Of a stretch of 45,127 nucleotides of DNA, positions 1 to 8,978 are shown in pieces. Positions within the stretch are counted from its first letter, which is position 1, and every line of letters begins with the position of its first letter. Origin of the DNA: an uncultured Clostridia bacterium (GTDB lineage: Bacteria > Bacillota > Clostridia > TANB77 > CAG-508). The notes beneath the pieces were generated by a model. The model was not told the origin of the DNA. It searched no databases and saw nothing but the letters and a program-made list of their open reading frames with translations. The stretch covers positions 1 to 45,127 of the forward strand of contig CANRCF010000010.1 in the NCBI GenBank assembly GCA_947629045.1, given 5' to 3'. Made by a program: the position numbers and the translations under genes.

Positions 1-2
1 TA

Positions 3-1589
3 CTGTACACACACACACACACACACACAAGACCTTTACAGAATTGGTGGACAGTCTGGAGAGAGAGCCGTAATTTAGGAAAAATAGAAGAAGGAGAAGG
101 TTTATATAGTTTAAATAGACCGTTATTTATATGCACTACAAAGCTTACACAAGGCAAAAGTGTAAATGATAATGCAAGAAATATATTAAAAATGCAGAAC
201 AATAGAAAAAGTAATAACATGAAAAATATATTAAATGCAGTATCAGGAATAACACTAATAGCCTTAGTAGTAACAATTGTAGTGCTTTTGATTTTGGCAT
301 CAGTAAGTATAACAGTGGTATTTGGAGATAATGGAATATTGCAACTCGCAAAAGAAGCAGGAGAAAAAACAAATGAGGCAGTAAAAAATGACATATCTAG
401 CATAGGAGAATTAGAAGATATATTACATGAAACACAAACAGGAATAATAGTAGAAAAAGTACAAGATGCAAATCCGGGAAAATTAGAGCAAGGTGAAGAG
501 GAAAATACCTATACAATAAATAGCATAGAAGATTTAGTGGCTTTTGCACATGATGTAACAAATGGTAACACTTATGAAAATAAAACTGTAAAATTAGGAT
601 TAAGCTTAGACTTTGCCTCAACAAAATCATATGTAGATGCAAATAGAACAGACTATGAAAAATATGGGTATAATGGAGAATTAAAGAAGCTACTAAATGA
701 AAGTGGGTTTATTCCAATTGGAACACAAGAGAGAACAACTAGTGATGAATTGATTGAAAATACATTTAAAGGAACTTTTGATGGAAATAAAAAAGCTATA
801 TATAATTTAAGAATAAATAAAACAGTGCAAAACGCTAAAGAAAATGGAAATATTGGAATGTTTACTGTAAATAATGGAACTATACAAGATTTAAACATTG
901 AAAACGCTAATCTAAATATAGATATGCAAGATGACAATTATTGGAAATGTGTTGGAATTTTAGCCGCAGTAAATTCGAATAAAGGGAAAATTGATAGGTG
1001 TAGTATATTTGGAAAAATTAGTGGTACTGTATTAAAAAGTTGTGATATAGGTGGAATTGTAGGAGCAACGGCAGGAGAACTCTCTAATTCTTGTAGTGAA
1101 GTTGATATGACGATATTGGGGAAGGCACATGAGATATTTGAAGGCTTGATTTGCGGGTCTTGTAATAAGACTGGCACAGTAAAGAATGTATATGCCAAAG
1201 GTTGCATATCTTCAAGTGGTTATGGATATGTTGGTAGTGCGATAAGTGGTTTAGGTCGAGGAGAATTTGGGGAGAATGCATATAATGTATATACAGTAGG
1301 CAAAATTAGAGTTGACGAGGACGAGTGTAATAGCATGATAGTTGGCACTTTTAAGGTTACGGGTGATGAAAACGAGCTTTCAGAATGTTATTATCTGGAG
1401 AACAATATTGAAAAAATTGGAACAAGAAACTCAGTTTACTGTAAAGAAAATGGCATCAAAAAAACGGAAGAAGAAATGAAAAGTGAAGAATTTGTTAATT
1501 CATTAAACAATGGACAAGAACCGGCTCCATGGAAGCAAGATACAAACAATATAAATGATGGTTACCCTATATTAAGTTGGCAAGAATAA
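3..1589 (+). CDS. Prepilin-like surface protein with GLUG-type beta-helix region (5' end outside window)
   Basis: The frame is open from the window edge; the first convenient internal Met is at 192 (465 aa from there). After a polar leader comes a prepilin-like segment, SGITLIALVVTIVVLLILAS, which has the class III signal layout (Gly, then a hydrophobic helix) but Ala where pilins usually have Glu5. The helix is followed by the FGDNGILQLAKEA stretch shared with the proteins at 3665 and 15446. The C-terminal half has GNIGMF, GTIQDLNIENANL, CVGILAAVNSNKGKIDRC and IGGIVGATAGELSNSCS repeats, typical of GLUG or beta-helix adhesin repeats, and ends in GYPILSWQE. It is probably a surface or pilus-associated adhesin. 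The upstream frame runs through an (AC)11 tract at 7-28, so the true start is off the window and may also depend on repeat length. The family assignment is inference. Confidence 0.75.
   Translation: MYTHTHTHTRPLQNWWTVWRESRNLGKIEEGEGLYSLNRPLFICTTKLTQGKSVNDNARNILKMQNNRKSNNMKNILNAVSGITLIALVVTIVVLLILASVSITVVFGDNGILQLAKEAGEKTNEAVKNDISSIGELEDILHETQTGIIVEKVQDANPGKLEQGEEENTYTINSIEDLVAFAHDVTNGNTYENKTVKLGLSLDFASTKSYVDANRTDYEKYGYNGELKKLLNESGFIPIGTQERTTSDELIENTFKGTFDGNKKAIYNLRINKTVQNAKENGNIGMFTVNNGTIQDLNIENANLNIDMQDDNYWKCVGILAAVNSNKGKIDRCSIFGKISGTVLKSCDIGGIVGATAGELSNSCSEVDMTILGKAHEIFEGLICGSCNKTGTVKNVYAKGCISSSGYGYVGSAISGLGRGEFGENAYNVYTVGKIRVDEDECNSMIVGTFKVTGDENELSECYYLENNIEKIGTRNSVYCKENGIKKTEEEMKSEEFVNSLNNGQEPAPWKQDTNNINDGYPILSWQE
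7..28 (+). repeat. (AC)11 dinucleotide tract in the 5' coding frame
   Basis: Eleven AC units lie in the open frame that runs into the prepilin-like gene. The two paralogues have an AG tract at the equivalent place, so this may be another length-variable contingency repeat. The start codon is outside the window, so its on/off state cannot be judged. Confidence 0.6.
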
Positions 1590-1653
1590 ATTATAATATA
1601 AATTGTAATGTAAAAAAATAAATGAGGTCAATAGTAGTATAAAATTTAAATAA

Positions 1654-1712
1654 AAGCCTTTGAAGAAAAGTTTCAATATTAACTTATCTTCAAAGGCTTG
1701 CTATTTTTTGAT
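1654..1712 (+). terminator. Intrinsic terminator after the first prepilin-like gene
   Basis: AAGCCTTTGAAGA pairs with TCTTCAAAGGCTT across a loop of about 20 bases and is followed by GCTATTTTTTG. The rest of the gap from 1590 to 2243 is very AT-rich with no ORF I can support; 2167-2230 resembles the sequence before the truncated paralogue at 17112. Confidence 0.7.
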
Positions 1713-2243
1713 TTTAAAATATTTTTATAAATTTTGTAGATGGTGATATATCATATGTAAATGGTAAAATAATATGTCAAAAAATGTAAAAATATGTCAA
1801 ACGATTTTGCTTGCAATCTAACCATTTTTATGATTTAATAATATAAATTGCAGTTGTGCAGTAAAATATTTATTTTTAATATTTTATTATATATTTAAGT
1901 TTATTTAAAACTAATTTTACTTATTTTAGATTTAAAAAGATTTATTTATCTATATTTAATCAAAAATTAAATTTGAAATCTTAAAAATTTATTCTTAAAA
2001 GAAAAATCCAAAATGAAATTTGAAAAGTAAAAATACGGAGAGGAGGCTTATAGTTTAAGTTTATCTATTGTAAAACTTGCAATTTAATATATTAGCAAAG
2101 AAGGTGAAAGAAATCTTAATCTAGAAAATTATTATCTCAATAAATTATAAATCCAATTTTAACAAACTATTAAAACAAATTTTATCAATAGTGTTGATAA
2201 AGTAAGAACTAATATGGTAAAATAAAGAAAGGAAAAAACTTAA

Positions 2244-3156
2244 ATGGAACAAAAAGTAGAATTATTACCACTAACAAATGATTATGTATTTAAAAGAGTA
2301 TTTACAAAAGATGGAGAAGAAGATTTATTAAAAGACTTGTTATCAGCAATATTAAATATAGAGATAAAAGAAATAGAAATAAAAAATCCAGAAATGACAA
2401 AAGAAACCAAAGATGCAAAGAGAGAAGTATTAGATATAAGAGCAAAAATAAATAATAATAGTATAATAGATATAGAAGTACAAGTAAGAAACTATTATGA
2501 TATAGACAAAAGGTCAATAGGCTATTTAACAAAAATGTATTCAGACCAACTAAAAGTAGGAGATGCATACGAAAAACCACTAAAAACAATATCAATAAAC
2601 ATATTAAACTTTAACTTTTTCAAAAGAAATGCATACCATTCAATAGCAAGAATAAAATTTGAAAAAGATGATAAAGAAAAATATGTAGATATGGAATATG
2701 ACAAAGAGGATGAATATGTAACAGAAGATTTAGAAGTACATTACATAGAATTACCAAAGTTTATAAAGAAAAATCCAGGGGTAAAAACAAAACTAGAACA
2801 GTGGTTATGGCTTATATGTGGAGAAGAAGGGGGAAAAGTAGAAATGGCGAAGGAAGAAAATGAAAAAGTAAAAGAAGCATCAGAAGTACTAGAAAGAATG
2901 AGTATGAGTTATGAAGAAAGATGGTTATATGACCAAAGAATGTTAAGAAAAATGGATGAAATGAGCCTAAAAGAGCACGCAAAAAAAGAGCGGACTAGAA
3001 GAACGGGCGAGAACAACGGATTAGAAGAGCGGAGCAAAAAAAGAAAAACTAGAAACAGTGAAGAGATTATTAAAACAAGGAATTGAAATAGATATTATTG
3101 TAAAAGCAACAGATTTAACAAAAGAAGAAATTATTGAGATTTCAAAAAAATTATAA
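2244..3156 (+). CDS. Rpn/PD-(D/E)XK nuclease (transposase-family) protein; needs four +1 shifts at CGG
   Basis: The N-terminus NDYVFKRVF and the core VLDIRAK followed by IIDIEVQV (D, then E-x-Q) are the PD-(D/E)XK motif of the Rpn / PDDEXK transposase family, in which members can promote recombination. The conceptual frame stops at 3086 with a basic tail unlike the family. Skipping the C of each of four CGG codons (2991, 3004, 3017, 3030) gives EGLEEGREQGLEEGAKKEKL, the Gly/Glu repeat normally seen in this family. The frame then continues as LETVKRLLKQGIEIDIIVKA to a stop at 3154, matching the tail of the paralogue at 17112. Length is then 302 aa. ATG 2244 follows AAAGGAAAA. Confidence 0.8.
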
Positions 3157-3278
3157 AATCTTAAATGGTTAAAAAATATAAATCTAGAAATAGTTTAAAC
3201 TATAAAATTTAAGATATGAAAAAGAAAGCGTCAATTGAAATATTAAATGCAATATGAAAAGGAAAGTGAAAAATCTTA

Positions 3279-3307
3279 TTGACAATTAAATTTAGTTATA
3301 GTATAAA
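3279..3307 (+). promoter_or_regulatory. Sigma-A-type promoter of prepilin-like gene 2
   Basis: TTGACA at 3279, a 17 bp spacer and TATAAA at 3302. An equivalent promoter with the same spacing lies before the third copy (15069-15097). Confidence 0.7.
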
Positions 3308-3319
3308 ATTATTATACAC

Positions 3320-3372
3320 ATGAGTGCGAAAACAGTTATAATCTATGAATAGAATAATGCAATAACACTCAT
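3320..3372 (+). promoter_or_regulatory. Conserved 5' leader stem ATGAGTG/CACTCAT
   Basis: Just downstream of the -10 box, ATGAGTG (3320) can pair with CACTCAT (3366). The loop carries GCGAAAA and TGAATAGAAT. The same blocks recur at 15110-15161 while the surrounding sequence has diverged. It could be a structured leader or an operator; I do not recognise a known riboswitch. Confidence 0.45.
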
Positions 3373-3512
3373 AATACTAAAAGAAGAAAAGTAGAGAAAC
3401 AAATAGATAATATGAAATAATTTAAGTTATTAGAAATAACTACATAAAAATTATAAAGTATTATCTAAAAGAAGGAGGAGAACACATGAAAAGTAAAAAC
3501 ACTTGTGGCTCT

Positions 3513-3540
3513 AGAGAGAGAGAGAGAGAGAGAGAGAGAG
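3513..3540 (+). repeat. (AG)14 tract, probable phase-variation switch
   Basis: The ATG at 3486 has a strong site (AAGGAGGAG, then AACAC) and opens a frame, MKSKNTCGSRERER, that runs into the tract and stops at TAG 3549. The frame of the prepilin-like gene is open from inside the tract onward. ATG 3486 and the gene frame (Met 3665) are 179 bases apart, so 13 or 16 units would join them and the present 14 units do not. The tract is therefore in the OFF phase if ATG 3486 is the real start. Confidence 0.65.
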
Positions 3541-3664
3541 CCGTAATTTAGGAAAAATAGAAGAAAGGGAAGGTTTATACAGCTTAAATAGACCATTATT
3601 TATAGGCACTACAAAAGTTAGACAGGGCAAAAGTGTAAATGATAATGCAAGTAATATATTAAAA

Positions 3665-5011
3665 ATGCAAAGTATTAGAAAAAATAATAGCATGAAAAAT
3701 ATATTAAATGCAGTATCAGGAATAACACTAATAGCCTTAGTAGTAACGATTGTAGTGCTTTTGATTTTGGCATCAGTAAGTATAACAGTTGTATTTGGAG
3801 ATAATGGAATATTGCAGTTAGCAAAAGAAGCAGGAGAAAAGACGAATGAGGCAGTGAAAAGTGATTTGCAAGATATACAAAATTTAGAAGATACAATAGG
3901 AGATATAGTAAATAATGGTTGGAGTATAAGCAAAGTAACAGCAGTAACAAGTGCAGATGGAAAAATAGTACCAGTACCAAAAGGATTTGTGGCTTCTAAA
4001 ATAAAAGGAGAAAATACAGTATCAGATGGATTTGTAATATATGAAATTCCAGAAGGAAAAAATCCAAACTGGGAAGAAGACAAAAATAAAGATGAAATAC
4101 TAGATGTGCAACAAGATTACAACCAATTTGTATGGGTACCAGCAGATGGTGTAGGTCTGGAATATAAACAAGATAAAGAAACATGGAAAAATATTGAATA
4201 TAATTATGACCAATATAATGATTGTTGGTCTGATGAAGAAAAAATAGAAGAAAGAAAAGCAAGCGTGAAAAAATATGGTGGATTTTATGTAGGAAGATAT
4301 GAAGCAGGAGTACCAGAAAGTAATGGATATGATACTAATATTAAATATCAAGATAAAGTAAATGAAAACAACAGAAATAACCCCAAAATAGCAGATAAAG
4401 ATTTACCTGTATCAAAGAAGGGATTGCAATCATGGAATTTTGTAAATCAAACAACAGCAAAGACCTTATCAGAAAGAATGTATGAAGATAGTCCATCAAT
4501 AACAAGCAGGTTAATAGATTCATATGCATGGGATACAATATGCACATGGCTAAGTGATGAGGTTAATGTAACCAGTAGCGTATCATGGGGAAACTATGCA
4601 AATGTGGATAAAAATTATACAATAAATGGACTATATTCAATTCATAAATTAATATATGACCCATGGGAATTAAAAGTAAATGAAGGAAATTATAGTAAAG
4701 GCTTGAAAGAAATTGAAGCGAGAGCGGTAGGTTCATTCGATTATGATGTTATAGAACTTGCAACTGGAATATCAGAAAGAAATAAAGCAAAAAACATATA
4801 TGATTTTGCAGGAAATATGTTTGAATATACTACAGAAATTGGAATTCATCAAATTGCTAATGGCGAAGATATGGAAACTCATGCAGTAGTTCGTGGAGGA
4901 AGTTTTAATGAGCCAGCAAACCTAAGACCAGCAGTTGTTCGACATGGAGGAATTCCAATTATGTATTTGGATGTTGGTGTTGGATTTAGAACAGTTCTTT
5001 ACTTAATATAA
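3665..5011 (+). CDS. Prepilin-like protein with FGE/C-type-lectin-fold C-terminal domain
   Basis: 448 aa from the internal Met 3665, which has no Shine-Dalgarno sequence. The likely natural start is ATG 3486, which is separated from this frame by the (AG)14 tract. Residues about 15-50 are the prepilin-like helix shared with the other two copies. From about residue 140 the protein resembles formylglycine-generating-enzyme (SUMF1) domains, which have a C-type-lectin-like fold: QFVWVPADG, GGFYVGRYEAG, NIYDFAGNMFEYT, VVRGGSF and a final GVGFRTV. It lacks evidence for FGE catalysis and is more likely a ligand-binding surface protein. This fold is also used by diversity-generating-retroelement targets, but no reverse transcriptase is present here. 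Confidence 0.75.
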   Translation: MQSIRKNNSMKNILNAVSGITLIALVVTIVVLLILASVSITVVFGDNGILQLAKEAGEKTNEAVKSDLQDIQNLEDTIGDIVNNGWSISKVTAVTSADGKIVPVPKGFVASKIKGENTVSDGFVIYEIPEGKNPNWEEDKNKDEILDVQQDYNQFVWVPADGVGLEYKQDKETWKNIEYNYDQYNDCWSDEEKIEERKASVKKYGGFYVGRYEAGVPESNGYDTNIKYQDKVNENNRNNPKIADKDLPVSKKGLQSWNFVNQTTAKTLSERMYEDSPSITSRLIDSYAWDTICTWLSDEVNVTSSVSWGNYANVDKNYTINGLYSIHKLIYDPWELKVNEGNYSKGLKEIEARAVGSFDYDVIELATGISERNKAKNIYDFAGNMFEYTTEIGIHQIANGEDMETHAVVRGGSFNEPANLRPAVVRHGGIPIMYLDVGVGFRTVLYLI

Positions 5012-5165
5012 AAAACAAAAGTATTATGTATATAAATATTTTATGAATTAAAATTAATAACTTCTTAATCAAGAAAAATATAAATCCTAATTTTCATAAA
5101 CACCTTGTTACACACAAATAAATTTGATATAATTGCTACATAAAAATAAAGATAAGGTGAAAATA

Positions 5166-6920
5166 ATGAAAGAAGCAAACGAAAATAATATTAATGAAAA
5201 AGATATCAGTATAAAGGAAATAAATGAAAAGAGAGAAAAAAAGAAAAAAGAAACTAAAATTAAATTTCATGTTTTGGCATTTTTTTGTATTTTAATATTT
5301 TGCTTTTCACTAACGCCAATAACCTTTCAAAATGATACTTATTACAGTATTGCAATAGGTGAGCATATAGTAGAAACAAAAACGATTGATATGCAAGACC
5401 CATTTTCATGGCATGAGGACTTGCCATACACATACCCTCACTGGCTATATGATGTGGGCACATATTTAATATATAATTTAGGTGAAACCATAGGTATAGG
5501 TGGATTTTGTGCTTTATATATTAGCACTATTTTGCTTGCAATGATTTTAGGACTAACTATTTATTATACAGCAAATAAATTATGTAAAAATCCTGTGGTA
5601 TCGCTTTTACTCACATTTGTTATAATGTATTTATTAAAAGACTTTATTACAGCAAGAGCACAATTAGTAACATACATTTTATTTGTTCTAACAGTATTAT
5701 TTATTGAACAATTTATAAAAACCAAAAAGAAGAGATATATAGTTTATTTATTAATAATTCCAATATTAATTGCAAATCTTCATTGTGCAGTATGGCCATT
5801 TTATTTTGTACTATTCTTACCTTATATAGCAGAATATTTACTTGCAACAATAAACGATGCATACTTATATTATACGTTAAGAATTAAATGGAAAGAATGG
5901 AGATTAAAAAGAATTACTAAAAAAGGTGATGTAGAAAAAATAGGTAAAAAGCAAGAAGAAATTGCACACTTACAATTAGACAAAGAAAATGCCATCAAGA
6001 TGACTGAAAAGAGGAGAGAAAAGGCATATAAAGTAATTTTCCAAAAAGAAAAAGCAGTTAAATGGCTTATTGTAGTTGTAATCATTTCTATTTTCACAGG
6101 GCTACTTACACCACTCGGAACAGTTCCATACACATATTTAATAAAAACAATGCAAGGAAACACAGTAAATAATATAAGTGAACATCAACCATTGGTTTTA
6201 ATAAATAATGCCACAATGCTAACAGTATTTGTAATATATATATTGTTATTCATTTTTACAGATACAAAAGCAAAATTAAGAGACTTCTTTATGTTAGCAG
6301 GGCTAACTTTACTTTCATTGATGTCAATAAGGCATACCGCATTATTTTCGATTTTTGGAGGATTAATTTTTACAAAATTAATTACTGAGTTAATTGAAAA
6401 ATATGACAAAGATGGAACAAAAAATTTAATGAACTTTACAACTATGTTTTTAGGAAAGGTTCTAACAATATTAATAGTTATACTATTGAGTGTTTTAATG
6501 TATAAAGACAAATTTGACGATCAATATGTAAATACTAATACATATCCAGTAGCAGCAGCAGACTATATTTTAGAGAATATGAACCTAGAAAATATGAGAT
6601 TATTCAACGAATATAATTATGGAAGTTATTTATTGTTCAGAGGAATACCAGTGTTTATAGATTCTAGAGCAGACTTATATTCACCTGAATTTAATGGGGT
6701 AAAGAATGCAGAAGGCAAATATGACGGCAGAGATATTTTTTCAGATTATATAAATACCTCTAATATAGGTGCATATTATGAAGATAAAATGGAGAAGTAC
6801 GGAATTACACACGTTATTATAGGAAAGAAAACAAAATTAAATATGTTTTTATCAAGGGATTATAATTATACAGAATTATATTCTGATGATAACTTTGTAA
6901 TTTATCAAAGAAATAGTTAA
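5166..6920 (+). CDS. Polytopic GT-C-like membrane glycosyltransferase
   Basis: 584 aa. ATG 5166 is preferred because AAGGTG lies just upstream; a longer TTG start at 5133 has no site. A charged cytosolic N-terminus (KREKKKKETK) is followed by a membrane helix and then FQNDTYYSIAIGEHI, DPFSWHEDLPYTYPHWLYDV, an acidic/His-rich first outer loop typical of GT-C glycosyltransferases that use polyprenyl-phosphate sugars. About ten further hydrophobic segments follow, interrupted by a long charged cytoplasmic loop (about residues 240-300), with a soluble C-terminal part containing IPVFIDSRADLY. The substrate is unknown; cell-surface glycosylation is inference from the fold and the surface-protein neighbours. 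Confidence 0.65.
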   Translation: MKEANENNINEKDISIKEINEKREKKKKETKIKFHVLAFFCILIFCFSLTPITFQNDTYYSIAIGEHIVETKTIDMQDPFSWHEDLPYTYPHWLYDVGTYLIYNLGETIGIGGFCALYISTILLAMILGLTIYYTANKLCKNPVVSLLLTFVIMYLLKDFITARAQLVTYILFVLTVLFIEQFIKTKKKRYIVYLLIIPILIANLHCAVWPFYFVLFLPYIAEYLLATINDAYLYYTLRIKWKEWRLKRITKKGDVEKIGKKQEEIAHLQLDKENAIKMTEKRREKAYKVIFQKEKAVKWLIVVVIISIFTGLLTPLGTVPYTYLIKTMQGNTVNNISEHQPLVLINNATMLTVFVIYILLFIFTDTKAKLRDFFMLAGLTLLSLMSIRHTALFSIFGGLIFTKLITELIEKYDKDGTKNLMNFTTMFLGKVLTILIVILLSVLMYKDKFDDQYVNTNTYPVAAADYILENMNLENMRLFNEYNYGSYLLFRGIPVFIDSRADLYSPEFNGVKNAEGKYDGRDIFSDYINTSNIGAYYEDKMEKYGITHVIIGKKTKLNMFLSRDYNYTELYSDDNFVIYQRNS

Positions 6921-7060
6921 AACAATGAAGTAGAAGAAATAAATCAGGAAATAAATATAAAGGTAAATCAAAACAATAAAGTAGTAGAAATAAATAATAA
7001 AGGTAAATCAAAACGACAAGACAGTAGAAATAAAAAAGATAAATCAGAAGAAATAAGGTA
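6921..7060 (+). repeat. Degenerate direct repeats between the GT-C gene and rluD
   Basis: Two or three imperfect units of about 45 bp share AGTAGAAATAAA and AAAGGTAAATCAAAAC. No convincing gene is present. They may be relics of slippage in the 3' end of the preceding gene. Confidence 0.5.
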
Positions 7061-7077
7061 AAAAAGGAATAAAATGG

Positions 7078-7995
7078 ATGATCGAGAAAGAAATAAAAGT
7101 AGTAGAGATAGGAAATTTAAAAAGGTTAGACCAATACATAGCACAAAAACAAAATAACTTATCTCGTACTATGATTAAAAAATTAATAGAGGAAGGGCAA
7201 ATTACTATAAATGAAAAAAATGTAAAAACGTCATATACAGTACAAATAGGAGATACTATAAAAATAATAGTGCCAGAAGTTAAAGAAACAAAGTTAGAAG
7301 CACAAGAAATTCCGTTAGATATTGTGTATGAAGATAAGGACATAATAGTAGTAAATAAGCCAAAAGGAATGGTAGTTCACCCTGCCGTTGGAAATCCAGA
7401 TGGTACTTTAGTAAATGCAATTATGGCACATTGTAAGGAAAATCTATCAGGAATAGGTGGAGAGCTAAGGCCGGGTATTGTACATAGACTAGATAAAGAC
7501 ACATCAGGGCTTTTAATTGTAGCAAAAAACGATGAAGCACATATTGCGATAAGCAATCAAATACAAAATAGAGAAGTTAAAAAAGTATATTTAGCATTAG
7601 TAAGAGGAAATGTGCCAGAAGAAGAGGCAACCATTGATATGCCAATAGGAAGAAGTACAAAAGATAGAAAGAAAATGGCAGTTACTAAAAATGGCAAAAA
7701 TGCAATTACACATTTCAAAGTGCTAGAACGCTTTGGTAATTATACATTTTTAGAAGTAAGAATAGAAACTGGTAGAACTCACCAAATTAGAGTACATATG
7801 TCAGAAATAGGTCATCCTGTTGTAGGAGATATGGTTTATTCAAATGGAAAAAATGAATTTGGTGTAGAAGGGCAAATGTTACATGCTAAAAGCTTAACCT
7901 TTAAACACCCTACAAATGGTAAAATATTAAACTTAGAAGCACCTTTACCAGAATATTTTGAAGAGGTTTTAAATTTGCTAAGAAAGGAGAAATAA
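7078..7995 (+). CDS. rluD: RluD-family 23S rRNA pseudouridine synthase
   Basis: 305 aa, the usual length for RluA/RluD proteins. An N-terminal S4 RNA-binding domain (RLDQYIAQ...SRTMIKKLIEEGQITIN) precedes the catalytic domain with HRLDKDTSGLL, where the Asp is the catalytic residue. GRTHQIRVHM and GHPVVGD follow. The usual role is uridine-to-pseudouridine conversion in helix 69 of 23S rRNA. ATG 7078 follows AAAAGGAATAAA; the nearby ATG at 7074 is out of frame. Assignment to RluD rather than RluC is by overall resemblance. Confidence 0.92.
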   Translation: MIEKEIKVVEIGNLKRLDQYIAQKQNNLSRTMIKKLIEEGQITINEKNVKTSYTVQIGDTIKIIVPEVKETKLEAQEIPLDIVYEDKDIIVVNKPKGMVVHPAVGNPDGTLVNAIMAHCKENLSGIGGELRPGIVHRLDKDTSGLLIVAKNDEAHIAISNQIQNREVKKVYLALVRGNVPEEEATIDMPIGRSTKDRKKMAVTKNGKNAITHFKVLERFGNYTFLEVRIETGRTHQIRVHMSEIGHPVVGDMVYSNGKNEFGVEGQMLHAKSLTFKHPTNGKILNLEAPLPEYFEEVLNLLRKEK

Positions 7996-8013
7996 TTTGC
8001 TTAAATTTATTTA

Positions 8014-8120
8014 ATAAAATATAGTGACTTTTCGTGCGATTTGCTGTCGCACCATAAAGGTGCTCCAAACGCGCTTCGCTTGAACGCTGCGCATCGCTAC
8101 TCAAAGTTACTATATTTTAT
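8014..8120. repeat. Palindromic intergenic repeat, copy A (107 bp)
   Basis: The ends form an inverted repeat of about 18 bp with one mismatch (ATAAAATATAGTRACTTT). Inside are GC-rich small hairpins, including CACC-ATAAA-GGTG and a CGCTTCGCTTGAACGCTGCG-like segment, unlike the AT-rich surroundings. Copies B (28014) and C (40628) share the ends and the GTCGC and GCTCC/GCTTC blocks. It is MITE-like or encodes a structured RNA. Confidence 0.75.
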
Positions 8121-8152
8121 AAAAAATAATTAGTAAATAATTAAAAGTTAAA

Positions 8153-8887
8153 ATGGAAGAACGATTACAAAAATTTTTAGCAAATCAAGGAATATGCTCT
8201 CGAAGAAAGGCAGAAGAATATATTTTAGATGGCAAAGTTAAAGTAAATGGCAAAATAATAAATGCACTTGGAACTAAAATAGATGCTGAAAAAGACGAGA
8301 TAGAGTTTGAAGGTAAAATAGTGAAAAATCAAACCAATAAAATATATATTTTGCTAAATAAACCAATAGGCTATGTTACAACAGTAAAAGACCAATTTGG
8401 GAGACCTACTGTAATGGAGCTTTTAAAAGAAAAAGGAAGACCGATAAAGGCAAGTGTGGTACCAGTAGGAAGGCTAGATATGTACACATCAGGTGCATTA
8501 CTTCTAAGCAATGATGGGGATTTTGTATATCAAATAACACATCCAAAACATGAAATAGATAAAACTTATCAAGTTACATTAAAAGGTGAAATAACAGAAA
8601 AAGAAGTAGAAACCTTAAGAAGCGGAGTAGATATAGGAGATTATATAACAAAAAAAGCAAACGTAAGAATTATGAAAATTGATAAAGAAAAGCAAATTTC
8701 AAGAGTAGAAATTACCATACATGAAGGAAAAAATAGACAAGTAAGGCGTATGTGCGAAGCAATAGGAAAAAAAGTATTAGCCTTACATAGAAGCAAAATA
8801 AATGGCATTTCTGTAAAGGATTTAAAACTAGGAGCATGGAGATACTTAACTGAAAGTGAAGTAAAAAATTTGCTTTTTAGCAAATAA
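8153..8887 (+). CDS. rluB: RsuA/RluB-family rRNA pseudouridine synthase
   Basis: 244 aa. The S4 domain (RLQKFLANQGICSRRKAEEYI) is followed by the RsuA/RluB/RluE catalytic motif GRLDMYTSGALLLSNDG, whose Asp is the active-site residue, and by the C-terminal EGKNRQVRRM signature. It isomerises a specific uridine in the large-subunit rRNA. No clear Shine-Dalgarno sequence lies before ATG 8153, and repeat A sits directly upstream. Here LDMYTSG replaces the more common LDxxTEG. Confidence 0.9.
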   Translation: MEERLQKFLANQGICSRRKAEEYILDGKVKVNGKIINALGTKIDAEKDEIEFEGKIVKNQTNKIYILLNKPIGYVTTVKDQFGRPTVMELLKEKGRPIKASVVPVGRLDMYTSGALLLSNDGDFVYQITHPKHEIDKTYQVTLKGEITEKEVETLRSGVDIGDYITKKANVRIMKIDKEKQISRVEITIHEGKNRQVRRMCEAIGKKVLALHRSKINGISVKDLKLGAWRYLTESEVKNLLFSK

Positions 8888-8978
8888 TATGTTAACATAG
8901 TATGTGTCAACAAGGAAAAAACAATAGGAAGATAGAATATTTTAATCTTTGATTCAAGATTAGAGGAGGAAATAAAAA

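Noticed and set aside
3294-3480. c-di-GMP class I riboswitch before the prepilin-like genes
   Set aside because: The expected GGCAAACC / GACGCAAAGCC core is absent.
3511-4083. Reverse-strand ORF ending in LSLSLS repeats (and the similar one at 15292-15741)
   Set aside because: It is the complement of the prepilin-like coding sequence and the AG tract, with no start site; it is a shadow of the real gene.
6112-6118. TCGGA at 6115 as another shift site
   Set aside because: Here CTC-GGA are normal in-frame codons; CGG is not in frame, and the protein continues intact. The same holds for other out-of-frame CGG strings such as 8622, 13571, 31304 and 42641.
8014-8120. CRISPR repeat or tRNA-like fold in the GC-rich intergenic repeats
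   Set aside because: No tandem repeat-spacer array and no tRNA cloverleaf or TTCRA arm; the copies are single and dispersed.
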